Positions 10,217-19,676 are shown, counted from the first letter of the stretch. The stretch: DNA of 64,000 nt from Planctomycetota bacterium (GCA_020425605.1 JAGQRH010000003.1:1-64000); one strand, 5' to 3'. Numbers and translations are program-made. Notes: a model not told the origin generated them from the sequence alone.

Positions 10217-11224
10217 CTACGGCGCCGCGGATTCGTCTGCGGCGTCCGTAGTTTCAGGCGGGGCCTGATGCGACGTGATGATCTTTCGCTTCAGCAGCTT
10301 TGACCAGCGAATGCCGCCAAGTTCATCGGTCGTTTCCGGCGGCTCATCCTGCTCGCGCTGGAATGCATTCATCTTGGCATCCAGCATCTCGATTGTGTGA
10401 ACGACCAGTGCCTCCGGCGTCATCGGCGGCTTAGGACTGCCCCATTCCTGCAGCCCGTGGTGGCTGAGGATGATGTGCTTCAGCAACACGCCCTTGCGGT
10501 GCGGGAAGTCTTCCAGGCCCTGCAGTTTGCGGTCCAGCAGGTTGATTCCGATCGTGATATGCCCCAGCAACTCACCCTCAAGCGAGTACCCGGGTGCTTC
10601 TTCCCCCACCAGCTCGATCACTTTGCCACTGTCGTGCAGGAAGAGTCCTAGGATCACCATCGAGCGGTCGATCCACGGATAGTGCTCACACATCTGCACG
10701 CCAAGCCGCATCACTGAATGCACATGCTCAAGCAGCCCGAAGCGGTACGGGTGGTGCATCTTCTGCGCCGCCGGCCCAACTTCGAACCGCCCCATGAACT
10801 GCTCATCGTCGAGATACGCCTCGGCCAGGCGGCGCAAATCCGCATCCGGCATGCCGATCAGCATGTCGCGCACCTGTGCCTGCAATTCGGCCGGATCGAA
10901 CGAAGGCGTGTGCTCAAACGCGTTTCGGTCAATATGTTCTTCTTCAGGTGTGCGCAACGCGCCGATGATGATCTGGGGCGCGTTGCGGTACAGCTCAACT
11001 TCGCCCTGGATCTCGACGTAGCTGCCGGCTCTCGCCAGAGCGACCTCGTCATCACTCACGTCCCAGCGCTTGGCACCGATGCTGCCCGTGTTGTCCTTTA
11101 GCGTCAGCGCCAGGTACGGCTTGCCGTTGCGGGTGGTCAGCCGCCGTGCGTCTTCAACCAGGTAGATCGCGTGGATCACCCCGGGCTCAAGGTCCGCAAC
11201 GTAGATGTGCCCGTCTTCGAGCAT
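10217..11224 (-). CDS. YhaM-like 3'-5' exoribonuclease (OB fold + HD domain)
   Basis: The 335-residue protein joins an N-terminal OB-fold nucleic-acid domain (about 10-100, including LTLKDNTGSIGAKRWD) to an HD hydrolase domain (about 160-300). Visible metal ligands are HVHSVMRLG, FLHDSGK (the HD pair) and the later ILSHHGLQEWG. This order is characteristic of YhaM/Cbf1-type 3'-5' exonucleases that trim RNA or single-stranded DNA. The start at 11224 gives the family-like MLEDGHIYV; an upstream GTG at 11242 has a GGGA about six bases before it and is a real alternative. It is divergent from the CHASE2 cyclase gene, with only 80 bases between the two starts. Confidence 0.87.
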   Translation of the reverse strand: MLEDGHIYVADLEPGVIHAIYLVEDARRLTTRNGKPYLALTLKDNTGSIGAKRWDVSDDEVALARAGSYVEIQGEVELYRNAPQIIIGALRTPEEEHIDRNAFEHTPSFDPAELQAQVRDMLIGMPDADLRRLAEAYLDDEQFMGRFEVGPAAQKMHHPYRFGLLEHVHSVMRLGVQMCEHYPWIDRSMVILGLFLHDSGKVIELVGEEAPGYSLEGELLGHITIGINLLDRKLQGLEDFPHRKGVLLKHIILSHHGLQEWGSPKPPMTPEALVVHTIEMLDAKMNAFQREQDEPPETTDELGGIRWSKLLKRKIITSHQAPPETTDAADESAAP

Positions 11225-11304
11225 GGGCGCAGCATAGCGCACGGACTTTCCCGAATCACCACGGGACTTTCACTCCGGACTCCCGACGCAGGACTCAGGA
11301 CACT

Positions 11305-14268
11305 ATGGTGTCCCGCATGGGTGACCAGAACACAGTCGACCGCGCGGCATCCGGGCTCGGCAGCACCATGGTGCGCGCCGGCGAGTTGCTCAAACGCGTA
11401 CGCAAGGACTTTGGCCATGCCCATGAGCCGAAGCGGCGACTGCTCACAGCAGTGGTAGCTATGTTCGCGGCCGCGATGGCGACCGGGCTGCTGGTCTTCC
11501 GTTGGGGCGAGGCGGGCGCGCTCGATTACGCTGAGTTGCCGACACGCGACCTGCGCGTGAACCTGCTGGAGACCAACGAAGCCCGCGACCCCGACATCAT
11601 GATCATCAACATCGACGAAGGTGCGCTGGCCTACGGCGACTCCTGGAGCGACACCGGCAATGAGACGGCCGCGACCGAGCGTTTCGCCTGGCCGTGGCCC
11701 CGGCACGTCCACAACAAGATCATCCGCTACTGCCGCGAAGGCGGCGCGCGCGCAATCGTGTTCGACTTGACGTTCAAGGAAACCGGGCCGAACACGAATC
11801 AGGTCCTGCTCGATCGCGAGGTCGGCGGAAAGCTGACGCGTGTCTGGACGTTTGACAAGGCGGGCGACGACCTGTTCGCACTTGAGGCCACGGCTCGCGA
11901 CGATGTCGCGCTGGCGCTGGTGCTCGGCGGCACGGACCGGGGCCGCGAAGTCCGCGACAACCTGCTGCCGAAGTATGCCCGCCCGGTCGAAGGACCCGGC
12001 GCGGAGCAATTGTTGCTCGAGGAAGGCGCCCGCTACGCGCCCTACCGCAGCGCCGAGGTGCCATTCGCCGCGCTGATGGATGGCTGGCCGAGCATCGTCG
12101 AGGAGGGTCGACGCGGCGACGAAAAAGCAGAACGCAAACTTGCCGGTCTGCGCAAGAAAGTGAACAACGACGAGTTCATGCTGTCGTCCACCCGCTACCG
12201 CTCGATTCTTCCGCTGACGGAGCCGACCGAACGCCACGGGGTCGCGGCACTCGGTGTAGTAACCGGATTCAACGATGTGGACAGCGTCCAACGTCGCTTT
12301 GACGTAGTTGCCACTTATGACGGCAATACTTACCTGTGCCTGCCGCTCGAAGTCTGGCGCATCTACGTACTCTCATTTGCGCGCGAGGCGCTCGCAGATC
12401 CTGCCAGACGGGCCCGATTTGCGGAGCGTTTTGAGGGCCTGGCCGTGACGGACAAGGGCCTCGAATACGACGGCGCCGTATACGACCTCGCCAACAAGTT
12501 GCAGGACGTGCCCCTGAAAGTAGACGGCCGCACGGCGCACTACCTCGGGCGCAGCATGCCGCTGGACGAAACCGGCCGTGTTGAGTTGCGCTATCGCAAC
12601 TTCCTGCCGATCGACGACAACCTGGATTGGGCCTACATGACCGAGGCCCAGCGCGAGGCCGTTCGCGGCCACAACCCGGACGGTGAGCTATTCGCGATCT
12701 ACCCACAGGTTTCGGCCGCCGACATCCTGCGCGACTGGGACATGATCAACGAGAATCGCTACAAGGCAAATGAGACCGCACGTCTCAATATCCGCCGCGA
12801 TGAGTTGAATGACGAGCTGAAGAACGCCGGCGAAGACGAACGAGAGGCACTCGAGACCGAGTTGGCCGACGTGCGCATGCGACTCAGCGCCGTCGAGGCG
12901 CAGCCCGTGCGCGAGCTCGCACTGGGCAAACCCGGTGAGATGGTAAAGGACAAGGTCGTGCTGATCTCAAGCACCGCGTCCGTGCTGATTGACCGGCACC
13001 GCACACCGCTGGCCCCTAACACTCCCGGCACCTGGGTACTCGCAACTTACTTCGACAACCTGAAGAGCAACGACTTCATGCACTCGCTGCCACGCTGGTT
13101 TGACTGGCTGCTGGCAATCGGCCTGGCCGTCCTCACTGTCGCCGCCGTGCTGTACTCGGGCCGCTTGCGCAATGGTCTCGTGCTGACGCTGCTGCTCGGT
13201 GTGCTGGTGATAGTCGCGTGCTGGGCGGCATTCAGTCAGCAGCTGTGGTTCCCGCTGATGGCGCCGCTGGTGGGGCTGGTTGCGGGCTTCTCGAACGGCG
13301 CACTCGCCAAGGCTTTGACTGAGGGCCACCAGCGCCGACAGCGCGAACACTTCGCCCGCCAGTACATGGGCAAAGAGCTGGTCGACCACGTCATCAATAA
13401 CCCGGCCAGCCTGAAGTTGGGCGGCGAAAACCGCCCGATGACCATGTACTTCAGCGATGTCGCGGGCTTCACAACCGTGACTGAGACTCTGGGTCCCAAC
13501 AACCCCGAGCGACTTGTCGAGCTGCTGAACATCTACCTCGAGCGCATGACCGACCTGATGCTCGGCACCGGCGGCGTAATCGACAAGTACATCGGCGACG
13601 CGATCATGTGCTTCTGGGGCGCGCCGATGGCGCAGGAAGACCACGCAATCCGCGCCTGCCGCGGTGCGCTGGACTGCCGCGCCGAATTGCAGCGCATGCA
13701 GCCGTTGTTCGCAGACGCCGTGCGCGGTATCGCACCGCAGTTGATCAAACCGGACGGCAGCGTGCTGTACGCGCGCGCAGGCATCAACAGCGGCATTGTG
13801 ACGGTCGGCAACATGGGCAGCAGCAAGCGCTTCGCCTACACGGTGATGGGCGATGCAGTGAACCTGGCCGCGCGTCTTGAGCCCCAGTGCAAGAGTTACG
13901 GAACGGACATCCTGATCGGCGAAAAGACCGAAGAGCTGGTTCGGAGTGAGTTCACCCTGCGTCGCATCGACCTGATGGTGGTGAAGGGCAAAACGCAGCC
14001 GGTGCAGGTGTTTGAGCTGATGGGCGACAAGAACGTCCCGCAGTTCGTGAAGGACCTGCTGGAGCATTTTGAGATGGGCATCGACCTGTTCCGCGACAGG
14101 CAGTTCCAAGCCGCGCTGGAGGCTTTCAAGAACGCCGAGCACCACGAGGCCGTGACCGACGAAGACGCCCTCAACCCCAGCCGCCTCTACATTGAGCGCT
14201 GCGAGGCGTACCTGAAAGAGCCGCCGCCGCCGGAGTGGAACGGCGTCGTGGTCAAGACCAGCAAGTAA
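11305..14268 (+). CDS. CHASE2-domain adenylate/guanylate cyclase
   Basis: A 987-residue membrane receptor cyclase. One transmembrane helix (about 45-65) precedes a large extracytoplasmic CHASE2 sensor (about 75-590, beginning DLRVNLLETNEARDPDIMI). Three further helices (about 598-662) lead to a class III cyclase domain (about 705-890). Catalytic features are visible: metal aspartates in YFSDVAGFT and KYIGDAIMCFWG, the base-selecting lysine in the latter, and TVMGDAVNLAAR with the transition-state Asn and Arg. Residue choice fits ATP as substrate. The C-terminal 90 residues are helical and TPR-like. The ATG at 11305 follows AGGA; the frame is open to 11146 but the extra N-terminus overlaps the divergent gene and is low complexity. 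Confidence 0.92.
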   Translation: MVSRMGDQNTVDRAASGLGSTMVRAGELLKRVRKDFGHAHEPKRRLLTAVVAMFAAAMATGLLVFRWGEAGALDYAELPTRDLRVNLLETNEARDPDIMIINIDEGALAYGDSWSDTGNETAATERFAWPWPRHVHNKIIRYCREGGARAIVFDLTFKETGPNTNQVLLDREVGGKLTRVWTFDKAGDDLFALEATARDDVALALVLGGTDRGREVRDNLLPKYARPVEGPGAEQLLLEEGARYAPYRSAEVPFAALMDGWPSIVEEGRRGDEKAERKLAGLRKKVNNDEFMLSSTRYRSILPLTEPTERHGVAALGVVTGFNDVDSVQRRFDVVATYDGNTYLCLPLEVWRIYVLSFAREALADPARRARFAERFEGLAVTDKGLEYDGAVYDLANKLQDVPLKVDGRTAHYLGRSMPLDETGRVELRYRNFLPIDDNLDWAYMTEAQREAVRGHNPDGELFAIYPQVSAADILRDWDMINENRYKANETARLNIRRDELNDELKNAGEDEREALETELADVRMRLSAVEAQPVRELALGKPGEMVKDKVVLISSTASVLIDRHRTPLAPNTPGTWVLATYFDNLKSNDFMHSLPRWFDWLLAIGLAVLTVAAVLYSGRLRNGLVLTLLLGVLVIVACWAAFSQQLWFPLMAPLVGLVAGFSNGALAKALTEGHQRRQREHFARQYMGKELVDHVINNPASLKLGGENRPMTMYFSDVAGFTTVTETLGPNNPERLVELLNIYLERMTDLMLGTGGVIDKYIGDAIMCFWGAPMAQEDHAIRACRGALDCRAELQRMQPLFADAVRGIAPQLIKPDGSVLYARAGINSGIVTVGNMGSSKRFAYTVMGDAVNLAARLEPQCKSYGTDILIGEKTEELVRSEFTLRRIDLMVVKGKTQPVQVFELMGDKNVPQFVKDLLEHFEMGIDLFRDRQFQAALEAFKNAEHHEAVTDEDALNPSRLYIERCEAYLKEPPPPEWNGVVVKTSK

Positions 14269-14372
14269 GCTCGCTACGCACGAAGCCCCTGTATCCCCGT
14301 GACTAAATTCTTATCCTGCGGCCACTTCCAATGTTTCTGGTTGTGAAGCCACTCAACACAGGAGAAGTCCCG

Positions 14373-14948
14373 ATGGATCGCTGGAAGAAGTTCCCCTGGC
14401 GCAGACTGCTGGCCCTGGTGCTGGCTATGGCCGCGCTCATTTTCGCCTCAACCTATTCAAAGGGCGAGGACATGTACGTAAAGGTCGCGTCGAGCAACCC
14501 GGATGCGGTCGTGCTAAGCAGCACGGATTTCTTCGAATCTGAGCCGCTGGGCAATCTCAAACAGAATCAGTCGGTCGAGATGCTCGACAAGACCGACGGC
14601 GAATACGTGAAGATTAGTGCGACGGTCGACGGCAAGAAGGTGGAGGGCTGGGTCAAGAAGGTCATTCTTCAGAAGAAGCCGCTCGAAAATTCCCCCCGTG
14701 TTTCCGAGTCCGGAGCCGTGGACAATGCGTCATTCGCTGCGCCTGGTTTCGACAAAGAGATCGAGAATGGCATGCGCAAGGAAAGTCCGGAAATGGACAA
14801 GGCACTGACCCAGCTCCAGGACTTCGAGAAGAAGCGCGCCAGACTGATGGGCCTGAAAGAGTCCGACGACCCCGACTTCGAGCAGGACCCCACGCCGATG
14901 CTGAACAGTTATCGTGACTTCGCCAATTCTGGCGGTCTAAAGAACTAG
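14373..14948 (+). CDS. Membrane-anchored SH3-like (SH3b) protein, paralogue A
   Basis: A 191-residue protein with an N-terminal signal or anchor (RRLLALVLAMAALIFAS) and an SH3b-like domain at about 33-105 (KVASSNPDAVVLSSTDFF ... GEYVKISATVDGKKVEGWV), a fold often used to bind peptidoglycan or peptides. The C-terminal third is charged and helical and ends FANSGGLKN. The gene at 16021-16596 has the same order and a matching end (FGEVGGLSDD), so the pair look like paralogues. AGGAGAAG precedes the ATG. The M48 protease gene starts 11 bases after the stop, indicating one transcript and probably a shared envelope role. Confidence 0.8.
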   Translation: MDRWKKFPWRRLLALVLAMAALIFASTYSKGEDMYVKVASSNPDAVVLSSTDFFESEPLGNLKQNQSVEMLDKTDGEYVKISATVDGKKVEGWVKKVILQKKPLENSPRVSESGAVDNASFAAPGFDKEIENGMRKESPEMDKALTQLQDFEKKRARLMGLKESDDPDFEQDPTPMLNSYRDFANSGGLKN

Positions 14949-14959
14949 GAGCCGGAACC

Positions 14960-15913
14960 ATGAAGACGAACAAGATCAACGTCTGGGTTACCCGGCTGAT
15001 GTTGGGTGCCCTTGTATTCAGCTTTACTGGCTGTGCCTTCTTGATGGCAGCCAATGATGCTCTGAAGGAAGGCAAGCTCGTAGACAACCTCGAGCCGAGC
15101 GAGGAGTACTATCTTGGGCGAGGCGTTTCGGCAGTCATCATCCAGAATTACGAGCCCATCAAGATCGACACTCCAAAGCAGGAAACTCAGATCAAGTACC
15201 TGAACGATATGGCGGGCTACATCGAGAAGGCCGCGCAGGGCGTGACACGCAGCGCGCGCAAGCTCGGCGATCACACTGACCGCAGTTACGATCAGCAAGA
15301 GCACGTCTACAATCTGGCCCTGCACAAGGGCATTCAGGTCGGAATCCTGAACACCGAGGAAGTCGCGGCACACGGAACACCGGGCGGCTTCCTCTGGCTT
15401 TCATACGGCGCGATCCACATGTGCAAGAACGAGGATGAGTTGGCGGCGCTGGTTGCGCACGAGATGTCCCACATCATCCTGGACCACGGCATGGCCAACT
15501 ACCGAAGCGCCCACAAGAGCCAGATTGCAAGCTCGTTTGCTTCGGACCACATGTTCCCCGGTGACAGCAAGTTCTCCAACTTCGGGCGCCTGTGCGTCAC
15601 CGGATTCGAGAGCATGCGAAACGGATACAACCCAGGGCAGGAGTTCGAGGCAGACAACTGGGGCACTCGTGCGCTCGCAGTGTCGGGCTACAAACCGGAA
15701 GCAATGGTAGAAGTGCTTACACGCGTCGAAGAATTCGAGAAGGCGCACGAAGTCAAGCCCGAAGACTATCTCGCACACCACCCACCGATCCACAAGCGCA
15801 TCGACACCGTCAAGGAACTGATCAAGACCGAGAAGCTGACGGTGAACCCCAAGAGCCAAACGGCAGAGGCAATCAAGGCTCGTAGTGATCGCTTCGCAGC
15901 GGCATTCAAGTAG
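14960..15913 (+). CDS. M48 family metalloprotease lipoprotein
   Basis: A 317-residue exported zinc protease. The signal ends in the lipobox FTGC, so the protein should be lipid-anchored in the envelope. The catalytic zinc motif HEMSH lies near 168-172 (ALVAHEMSHIILDHG), and the downstream EFEADNWG supplies the third ligand, as in M48 (HtpX/Oma1/BepA-type) enzymes. There is no TPR extension like that of BepA. It sits between the two SH3-like paralogues, with AGGAGCCGG before the ATG, and is followed by a strong terminator. A role in envelope protein quality control is inferred. Confidence 0.92.
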   Translation: MKTNKINVWVTRLMLGALVFSFTGCAFLMAANDALKEGKLVDNLEPSEEYYLGRGVSAVIIQNYEPIKIDTPKQETQIKYLNDMAGYIEKAAQGVTRSARKLGDHTDRSYDQQEHVYNLALHKGIQVGILNTEEVAAHGTPGGFLWLSYGAIHMCKNEDELAALVAHEMSHIILDHGMANYRSAHKSQIASSFASDHMFPGDSKFSNFGRLCVTGFESMRNGYNPGQEFEADNWGTRALAVSGYKPEAMVEVLTRVEEFEKAHEVKPEDYLAHHPPIHKRIDTVKELIKTEKLTVNPKSQTAEAIKARSDRFAAAFK

Positions 15914-15931
15914 TTTGAGCCGAATCAAAAA

Positions 15932-15960
15932 GGGGCGCCTTCGGGCGCCCCGGTTTTTTT
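15932..15960 (+). terminator. Rho-independent terminator after the M48 protease
   Basis: GGGGCGCC (15932-15939), a TTCG loop and GGCGCCCC (15944-15951) form a perfect 8-base stem, followed by a run of seven T at 15954-15960. This is a canonical intrinsic terminator. Confidence 0.93.
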
Positions 15961-16020
15961 GCGGACCTGACGTCTGTGGGGTAAACTGCCATCTCGCTCA
16001 GCCCAATACCCGAGACCCAA

Positions 16021-16596
16021 ATGATCCGTTTGCCATCTTTCGCGGCGATGTTGCTTGCATGCCTCTTGTGCGGCTGCGGCACTACGCCGAGACGCCCGGA
16101 CAGGCCGAACGTCGTTCAAGGCACGGGGGAATTCCAGTACCGCAAGTACTGGCGCGAAGGAGAGTCCGTGTACGTCCGAATCACCTCCGAGGCGCCAGCT
16201 GCGCTGATTCTTGCCGCGCCAGACCCTTGGGCTGAACCCGTCGCGGTTCTCGAACTCGGGCAGGAGTTAAGAGTGCTAGACCCCAGTTCGGGCACTTACG
16301 TTCGAGTGCGTACCGTGGGTATGGGATTTGATGCTGAGGGGTGGGTATGGCGGCCGGCCGTCGGAAAGAAGAAGCCCGCGGATAACGCCGATACTCGGGA
16401 AGAGTGGCAGCGTGAAGGAGCCACCTCAGCGGCGCGAGATACCGGTCAGCCCACGGTTAATCCATCCGAGTTGGAGGCCGCCCTCCAGCGGCTAGGCAAC
16501 TTCGAGCAGAGTCGCGCCGACGTTTCAGGCGGAGCTGCGGAATTGGTACGTCGCTTCCGCAGGTTTGGCGAAGTCGGCGGACTCTCTGACGACTGA
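16021..16596 (+). CDS. SH3-like lipoprotein, paralogue B
   Basis: A 191-residue lipoprotein with the lipobox LCGC near residue 19, followed by an SH3-like domain (about 43-120, including GTYVRVRTVGMGFDAEGWVW) and a helical tail ending FRRFGEVGGLSDD. It is the same length as the protein at 14373-14948 and shares its domain order and C-terminal F-x-x-F-x-x-x-GGL signature, although the anchor differs (lipid rather than helix). It lies past the terminator of the M48 unit, so it has its own promoter, which I could not locate. No catalytic residues are seen. Confidence 0.8.
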   Translation: MIRLPSFAAMLLACLLCGCGTTPRRPDRPNVVQGTGEFQYRKYWREGESVYVRITSEAPAALILAAPDPWAEPVAVLELGQELRVLDPSSGTYVRVRTVGMGFDAEGWVWRPAVGKKKPADNADTREEWQREGATSAARDTGQPTVNPSELEAALQRLGNFEQSRADVSGGAAELVRRFRRFGEVGGLSDD

Positions 16597-16655
16597 CCCG
16601 CACGCTTGCACATTGGCGCTCAATCCCTGATCATTGGCGGCGAGGAGTACGCCAC

Positions 16656-18503
16656 ATGTTTCAGCGCGAGCGCAGCCCCGAGGCGCTGCTGTCACGCCCG
16701 ATCCCCGAGCGCTACCGGCTCGCGGGGGCGCTGGTCAAGCGCGCACTGGCACTGCTGGACAAGCCCGCCGGCGACAACGAGCGCGCGGCCGCGCTGCTGA
16801 GCGCAATCGAATCCAACCTGGATGACCCCACCGACGTCGAAACGCTCGATGACGCAGTCGAGCGCTGTGTGGACGCACTGAGCGCCGACCCGCAGCACGT
16901 GCCCGCACTGGTCGCGGCCGGGAACGCACTGATTCAGTACGGCTATGTCGATGACTGGACCTACCACGCCCGCCCGCTGCGCGACGCGCGCAAGTTGCTG
17001 GAGCGCGCGCTTGAGATCGCGCCGCGCCACCCGGCGGCCTACTCGGCACTGGTGCGCTGCGAGTTGCTGGCCCGACGATTTGAGCCCGCACAGGACCTGC
17101 TGAACGACATCAAGGAAGACGCGGCGCTCGCCTACGTCCACATGCTCGGGCGCGGCTACTGGTTCGCGCTGCACGAAAACTGGAAGCTGGCAGAGGACTG
17201 GTTCAGCCAGGCGGCCAAAGCGACCGAAAATGCCGAAGACAGAAGCTGGGCGCTGGTGCACCTCGGCGACGTCCTCGCGCGGCAGCAGAACCTGCAGCTC
17301 GCTGATGCCCGCATGGGCGAGGGCGTACTGACCGGCGCGCCGCACCGGCTGCGGTTGCACCTGTGGTCAAAGCTGAAGTACCTGCGCGCCCGCTATGACG
17401 AAGCGTGGGAGCTCAACCGCCGCTCGCTGACTTTCGGCCGATTCGAGCCGGGCCAGCTCTGGCGCCAGGAACTGCTGGTGTACTTCCGGAGGCTGTCGTT
17501 CGTGCCCGGGCAGCGCTTTTCACTGCCCGAGGAGAAGGCCAAGGAGATCGACGGGCCATTTCGCCTCGTGGGCGGCGACTATGCTGACACCGGCGACGTC
17601 GACGACCGCCACGATGACGAAGACGAGTTCGTGCCCACCTTCCGCGCGAACCTGTTTCTCGAAGGCGAAAACCTGCCCGTTGTAAGCGAGATTGCAGACC
17701 CGGGTGCAAGCTGGGAGGGGCGCGCAAAACTCAGTGTCCGCGTGCTCGACCCCCGGACTTTCGAGAAGCTCCCGCTGAACCCTGGTGAGCGATTCAAGCC
17801 CGGCCAGTACGTCATGACGGACGAGAAGGCGGGCACCGTCTTCCACGTGCTGCTGATGCGCCGCCACAACCTGCACAACCCGTATCTCGACCTGCCGGAC
17901 GACGCGCGCAGCGTCTTCGACTTTGACCGCACAGCCATGCAGAAGTTCGAGAATGCGCCGTGGGACATCCGGTTGATGCTGGCCGACCACGGCTTTGACC
18001 CGCTGCTCGGCGCGCTGGCGACCTGCAAGCTGTGCGACGCGTTCATCCGGTTTGCCGGCGGCATCGGCGTCGACCTTGAGACCGGCTTTGCCGTGCAGGC
18101 CGGCGACTGGCGCAATGAAGGGCCGCAAGGCATGGACATCCGCAAGCACGTGATCGTTCGCGCCACCGAAACGGGAAAAGGCCGCTACCACCTTCGAACC
18201 TGGGGCCTGTGCAAATTCCGCCGCTCGGAATTGGAAGTGCGCGAGTTGCCGTTTGAGTTGGTGGAAGGCGCGCGTTCGCTGTTGATGGAAGCGGCCGAAG
18301 AAGCTGCGCAGGGCGCAATCTATCACGAGGGCGACCTCGTCGGGTCACCACGCCAGCCGATGATGTTAATCAGCGCACGGGAAAATCCCGACGAAGGCGC
18401 GCCACGAGACGTATTGGAACTGGTAGACGTGAACGCCGGGCGCGAGCCTGTGCAGTCCGGCGCATTGCGCGGCATCCAGGCATTGATGCACATCAGGAAG
18501 TGA
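16656..18503 (+). CDS. Large TPR-containing protein, function unknown
   Basis: A 615-residue protein without a signal peptide, so probably cytoplasmic. The N-terminal half (about 45-280) is a helical repeat solenoid of TPR type (for example RKLLERALEIAPRHPAAYSA). The middle is acidic, and the C-terminal 200 residues form a mixed domain with TCKLCDAF and YHLRTWGLCKFRRSELEV, which recalls DUF4261-like domains; that resemblance is weak. GAGGAG precedes the ATG. Its stop codon overlaps the start of the next TPR gene, and the solenoids of the two proteins resemble each other around the ADP-x-(17)-RAL-IDP-type repeat. Confidence 0.75.
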   Translation: MFQRERSPEALLSRPIPERYRLAGALVKRALALLDKPAGDNERAAALLSAIESNLDDPTDVETLDDAVERCVDALSADPQHVPALVAAGNALIQYGYVDDWTYHARPLRDARKLLERALEIAPRHPAAYSALVRCELLARRFEPAQDLLNDIKEDAALAYVHMLGRGYWFALHENWKLAEDWFSQAAKATENAEDRSWALVHLGDVLARQQNLQLADARMGEGVLTGAPHRLRLHLWSKLKYLRARYDEAWELNRRSLTFGRFEPGQLWRQELLVYFRRLSFVPGQRFSLPEEKAKEIDGPFRLVGGDYADTGDVDDRHDDEDEFVPTFRANLFLEGENLPVVSEIADPGASWEGRAKLSVRVLDPRTFEKLPLNPGERFKPGQYVMTDEKAGTVFHVLLMRRHNLHNPYLDLPDDARSVFDFDRTAMQKFENAPWDIRLMLADHGFDPLLGALATCKLCDAFIRFAGGIGVDLETGFAVQAGDWRNEGPQGMDIRKHVIVRATETGKGRYHLRTWGLCKFRRSELEVRELPFELVEGARSLLMEAAEEAAQGAIYHEGDLVGSPRQPMMLISARENPDEGAPRDVLELVDVNAGREPVQSGALRGIQALMHIRK

Positions 18504-19648
18504 ACGTGCTGCAAGACGGTGAAGACCACATCAAGGCCCGCATCCTGGAAGCTGAAATGGCTCTCGGGTCGGCCGCGCCGTTCCTGGAGATGTCGATTGA
18601 AGACCTCTCGGCGGGTGTTCGAACCCAGGCTGAGGCATTCCTTGCCAACGCGCCGAGCCTGTACGGCTATGAGCGCGACACCGAGCGCATCTTCATGGTG
18701 CTGGATCTCGCGGTCTCGGCCATCCAGGCTGACCCGACCTATGGCGGCGGCTACTCACTGGCAGCCTCCTGCATCTATCGCCTTGGCGTAATCGACGTGG
18801 ATATCTTTGACCCGCGCGCCCTAACGGTCGCAATCCCGTGGGCGTATCGCGCCATCAAGATGGACCCCGAATACGACATGGGCTGGGAAACCTATGTCGA
18901 GCTGCACTGCTTCAAGGGCGACTTCGCCACGGCCGAGAAGGCACTTGGTGAAATCTACACTCGCTTCGGCGACAACGACCTATATGCGCGCTGCGCGTTT
19001 CTTTACTTTCGTTTGCAAGGCGAAACCGCCCAAGCACTGAACTGGGGCGCGTTAGCCTGGCAGACCGAGTGGGATGACACGCGTCTGATACACACGCTCT
19101 TCTCGCTGGGCCAACTCTACCGCGACGTGGGCGAATGGCGAAAGGCTGCCGACGCATACCGCGTGATCACCGAAAGAGACCACGAGAATTCCTGGGCCTT
19201 CCATAACGCCGCGCAGTGCATGGCCCAACTCGGCGACTATGTCTCGGCACTTGAGCTGAACCAGACTGCAATCAGCCTCGGCGGGCTGCATGAATTCCGC
19301 GCCTTCCAGGAAGATCTCAAGCGCGCACAGGGTCGCTCGCGCATGGGTGGCGGCCGGATCACCAGCGTGCCGTCGAAACGCGGCACAGGCGTTCACCAGC
19401 GCCCGGCGTCCACGGTCGTGCCCGCCCCTCCGCCCGCATCCGGAAAGCTGGTTGCAGCGCCGCCCCCGGTCGGCAAGAAGGTCGTTGCCGCACCGCCGCC
19501 CGTCGGCAAGAAGGTCATCGCTGCGCCGCCGGCCGTGAGCCCGTCGAATCGGCCGCCGCCTGGCAAGAAAGTAGTGAAGGCGCCCCCGGCTGCGCCCGGC
19601 AAGGTTGTCAAACCGCCACCTCCCAGGCGACGGCCACCCGGCAAATAG
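18500..19648 (+). CDS. TPR protein with a proline/lysine-rich C-terminal tail
   Basis: The 382-residue product is a TPR-like solenoid to about residue 275, then a low-complexity basic tail (about 300-382) made of repeats such as APPPVGKKVV and PPPGKKVVKAPP. The GTG start at 18500 overlaps the previous stop (GTGA), which implies translational coupling to the 615-residue TPR protein. The two solenoids look like divergent copies of one gene. The tail is unlike anything else in the window and could bind nucleic acid, SH3-type domains or a negatively charged surface; none of that is shown by the sequence. A hairpin without a T tract follows. Confidence 0.75.
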   Translation: MNVLQDGEDHIKARILEAEMALGSAAPFLEMSIEDLSAGVRTQAEAFLANAPSLYGYERDTERIFMVLDLAVSAIQADPTYGGGYSLAASCIYRLGVIDVDIFDPRALTVAIPWAYRAIKMDPEYDMGWETYVELHCFKGDFATAEKALGEIYTRFGDNDLYARCAFLYFRLQGETAQALNWGALAWQTEWDDTRLIHTLFSLGQLYRDVGEWRKAADAYRVITERDHENSWAFHNAAQCMAQLGDYVSALELNQTAISLGGLHEFRAFQEDLKRAQGRSRMGGGRITSVPSKRGTGVHQRPASTVVPAPPPASGKLVAAPPPVGKKVVAAPPPVGKKVIAAPPAVSPSNRPPPGKKVVKAPPAAPGKVVKPPPPRRRPPGK

Positions 19649-19651
19649 ACA

Positions 19652-19676
19652 CGGGGACGGGCCGATCCCGTCCCCG
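19652..19676. terminator. Terminator-like hairpin between convergent genes
   Basis: CGGGGACGGG (19652-19661) pairs perfectly with CCCGTCCCCG (19667-19676) over a 5-base loop, between the TPR gene stop and the convergent membrane protein gene. No T tract follows on either strand, so the role is inferred from position. Confidence 0.45.

Noticed and set aside
14269-14372. tRNA or small RNA in the gap after the cyclase gene
   Set aside because: No cloverleaf or terminator was found; the gap only provides a ribosome site for the next gene.
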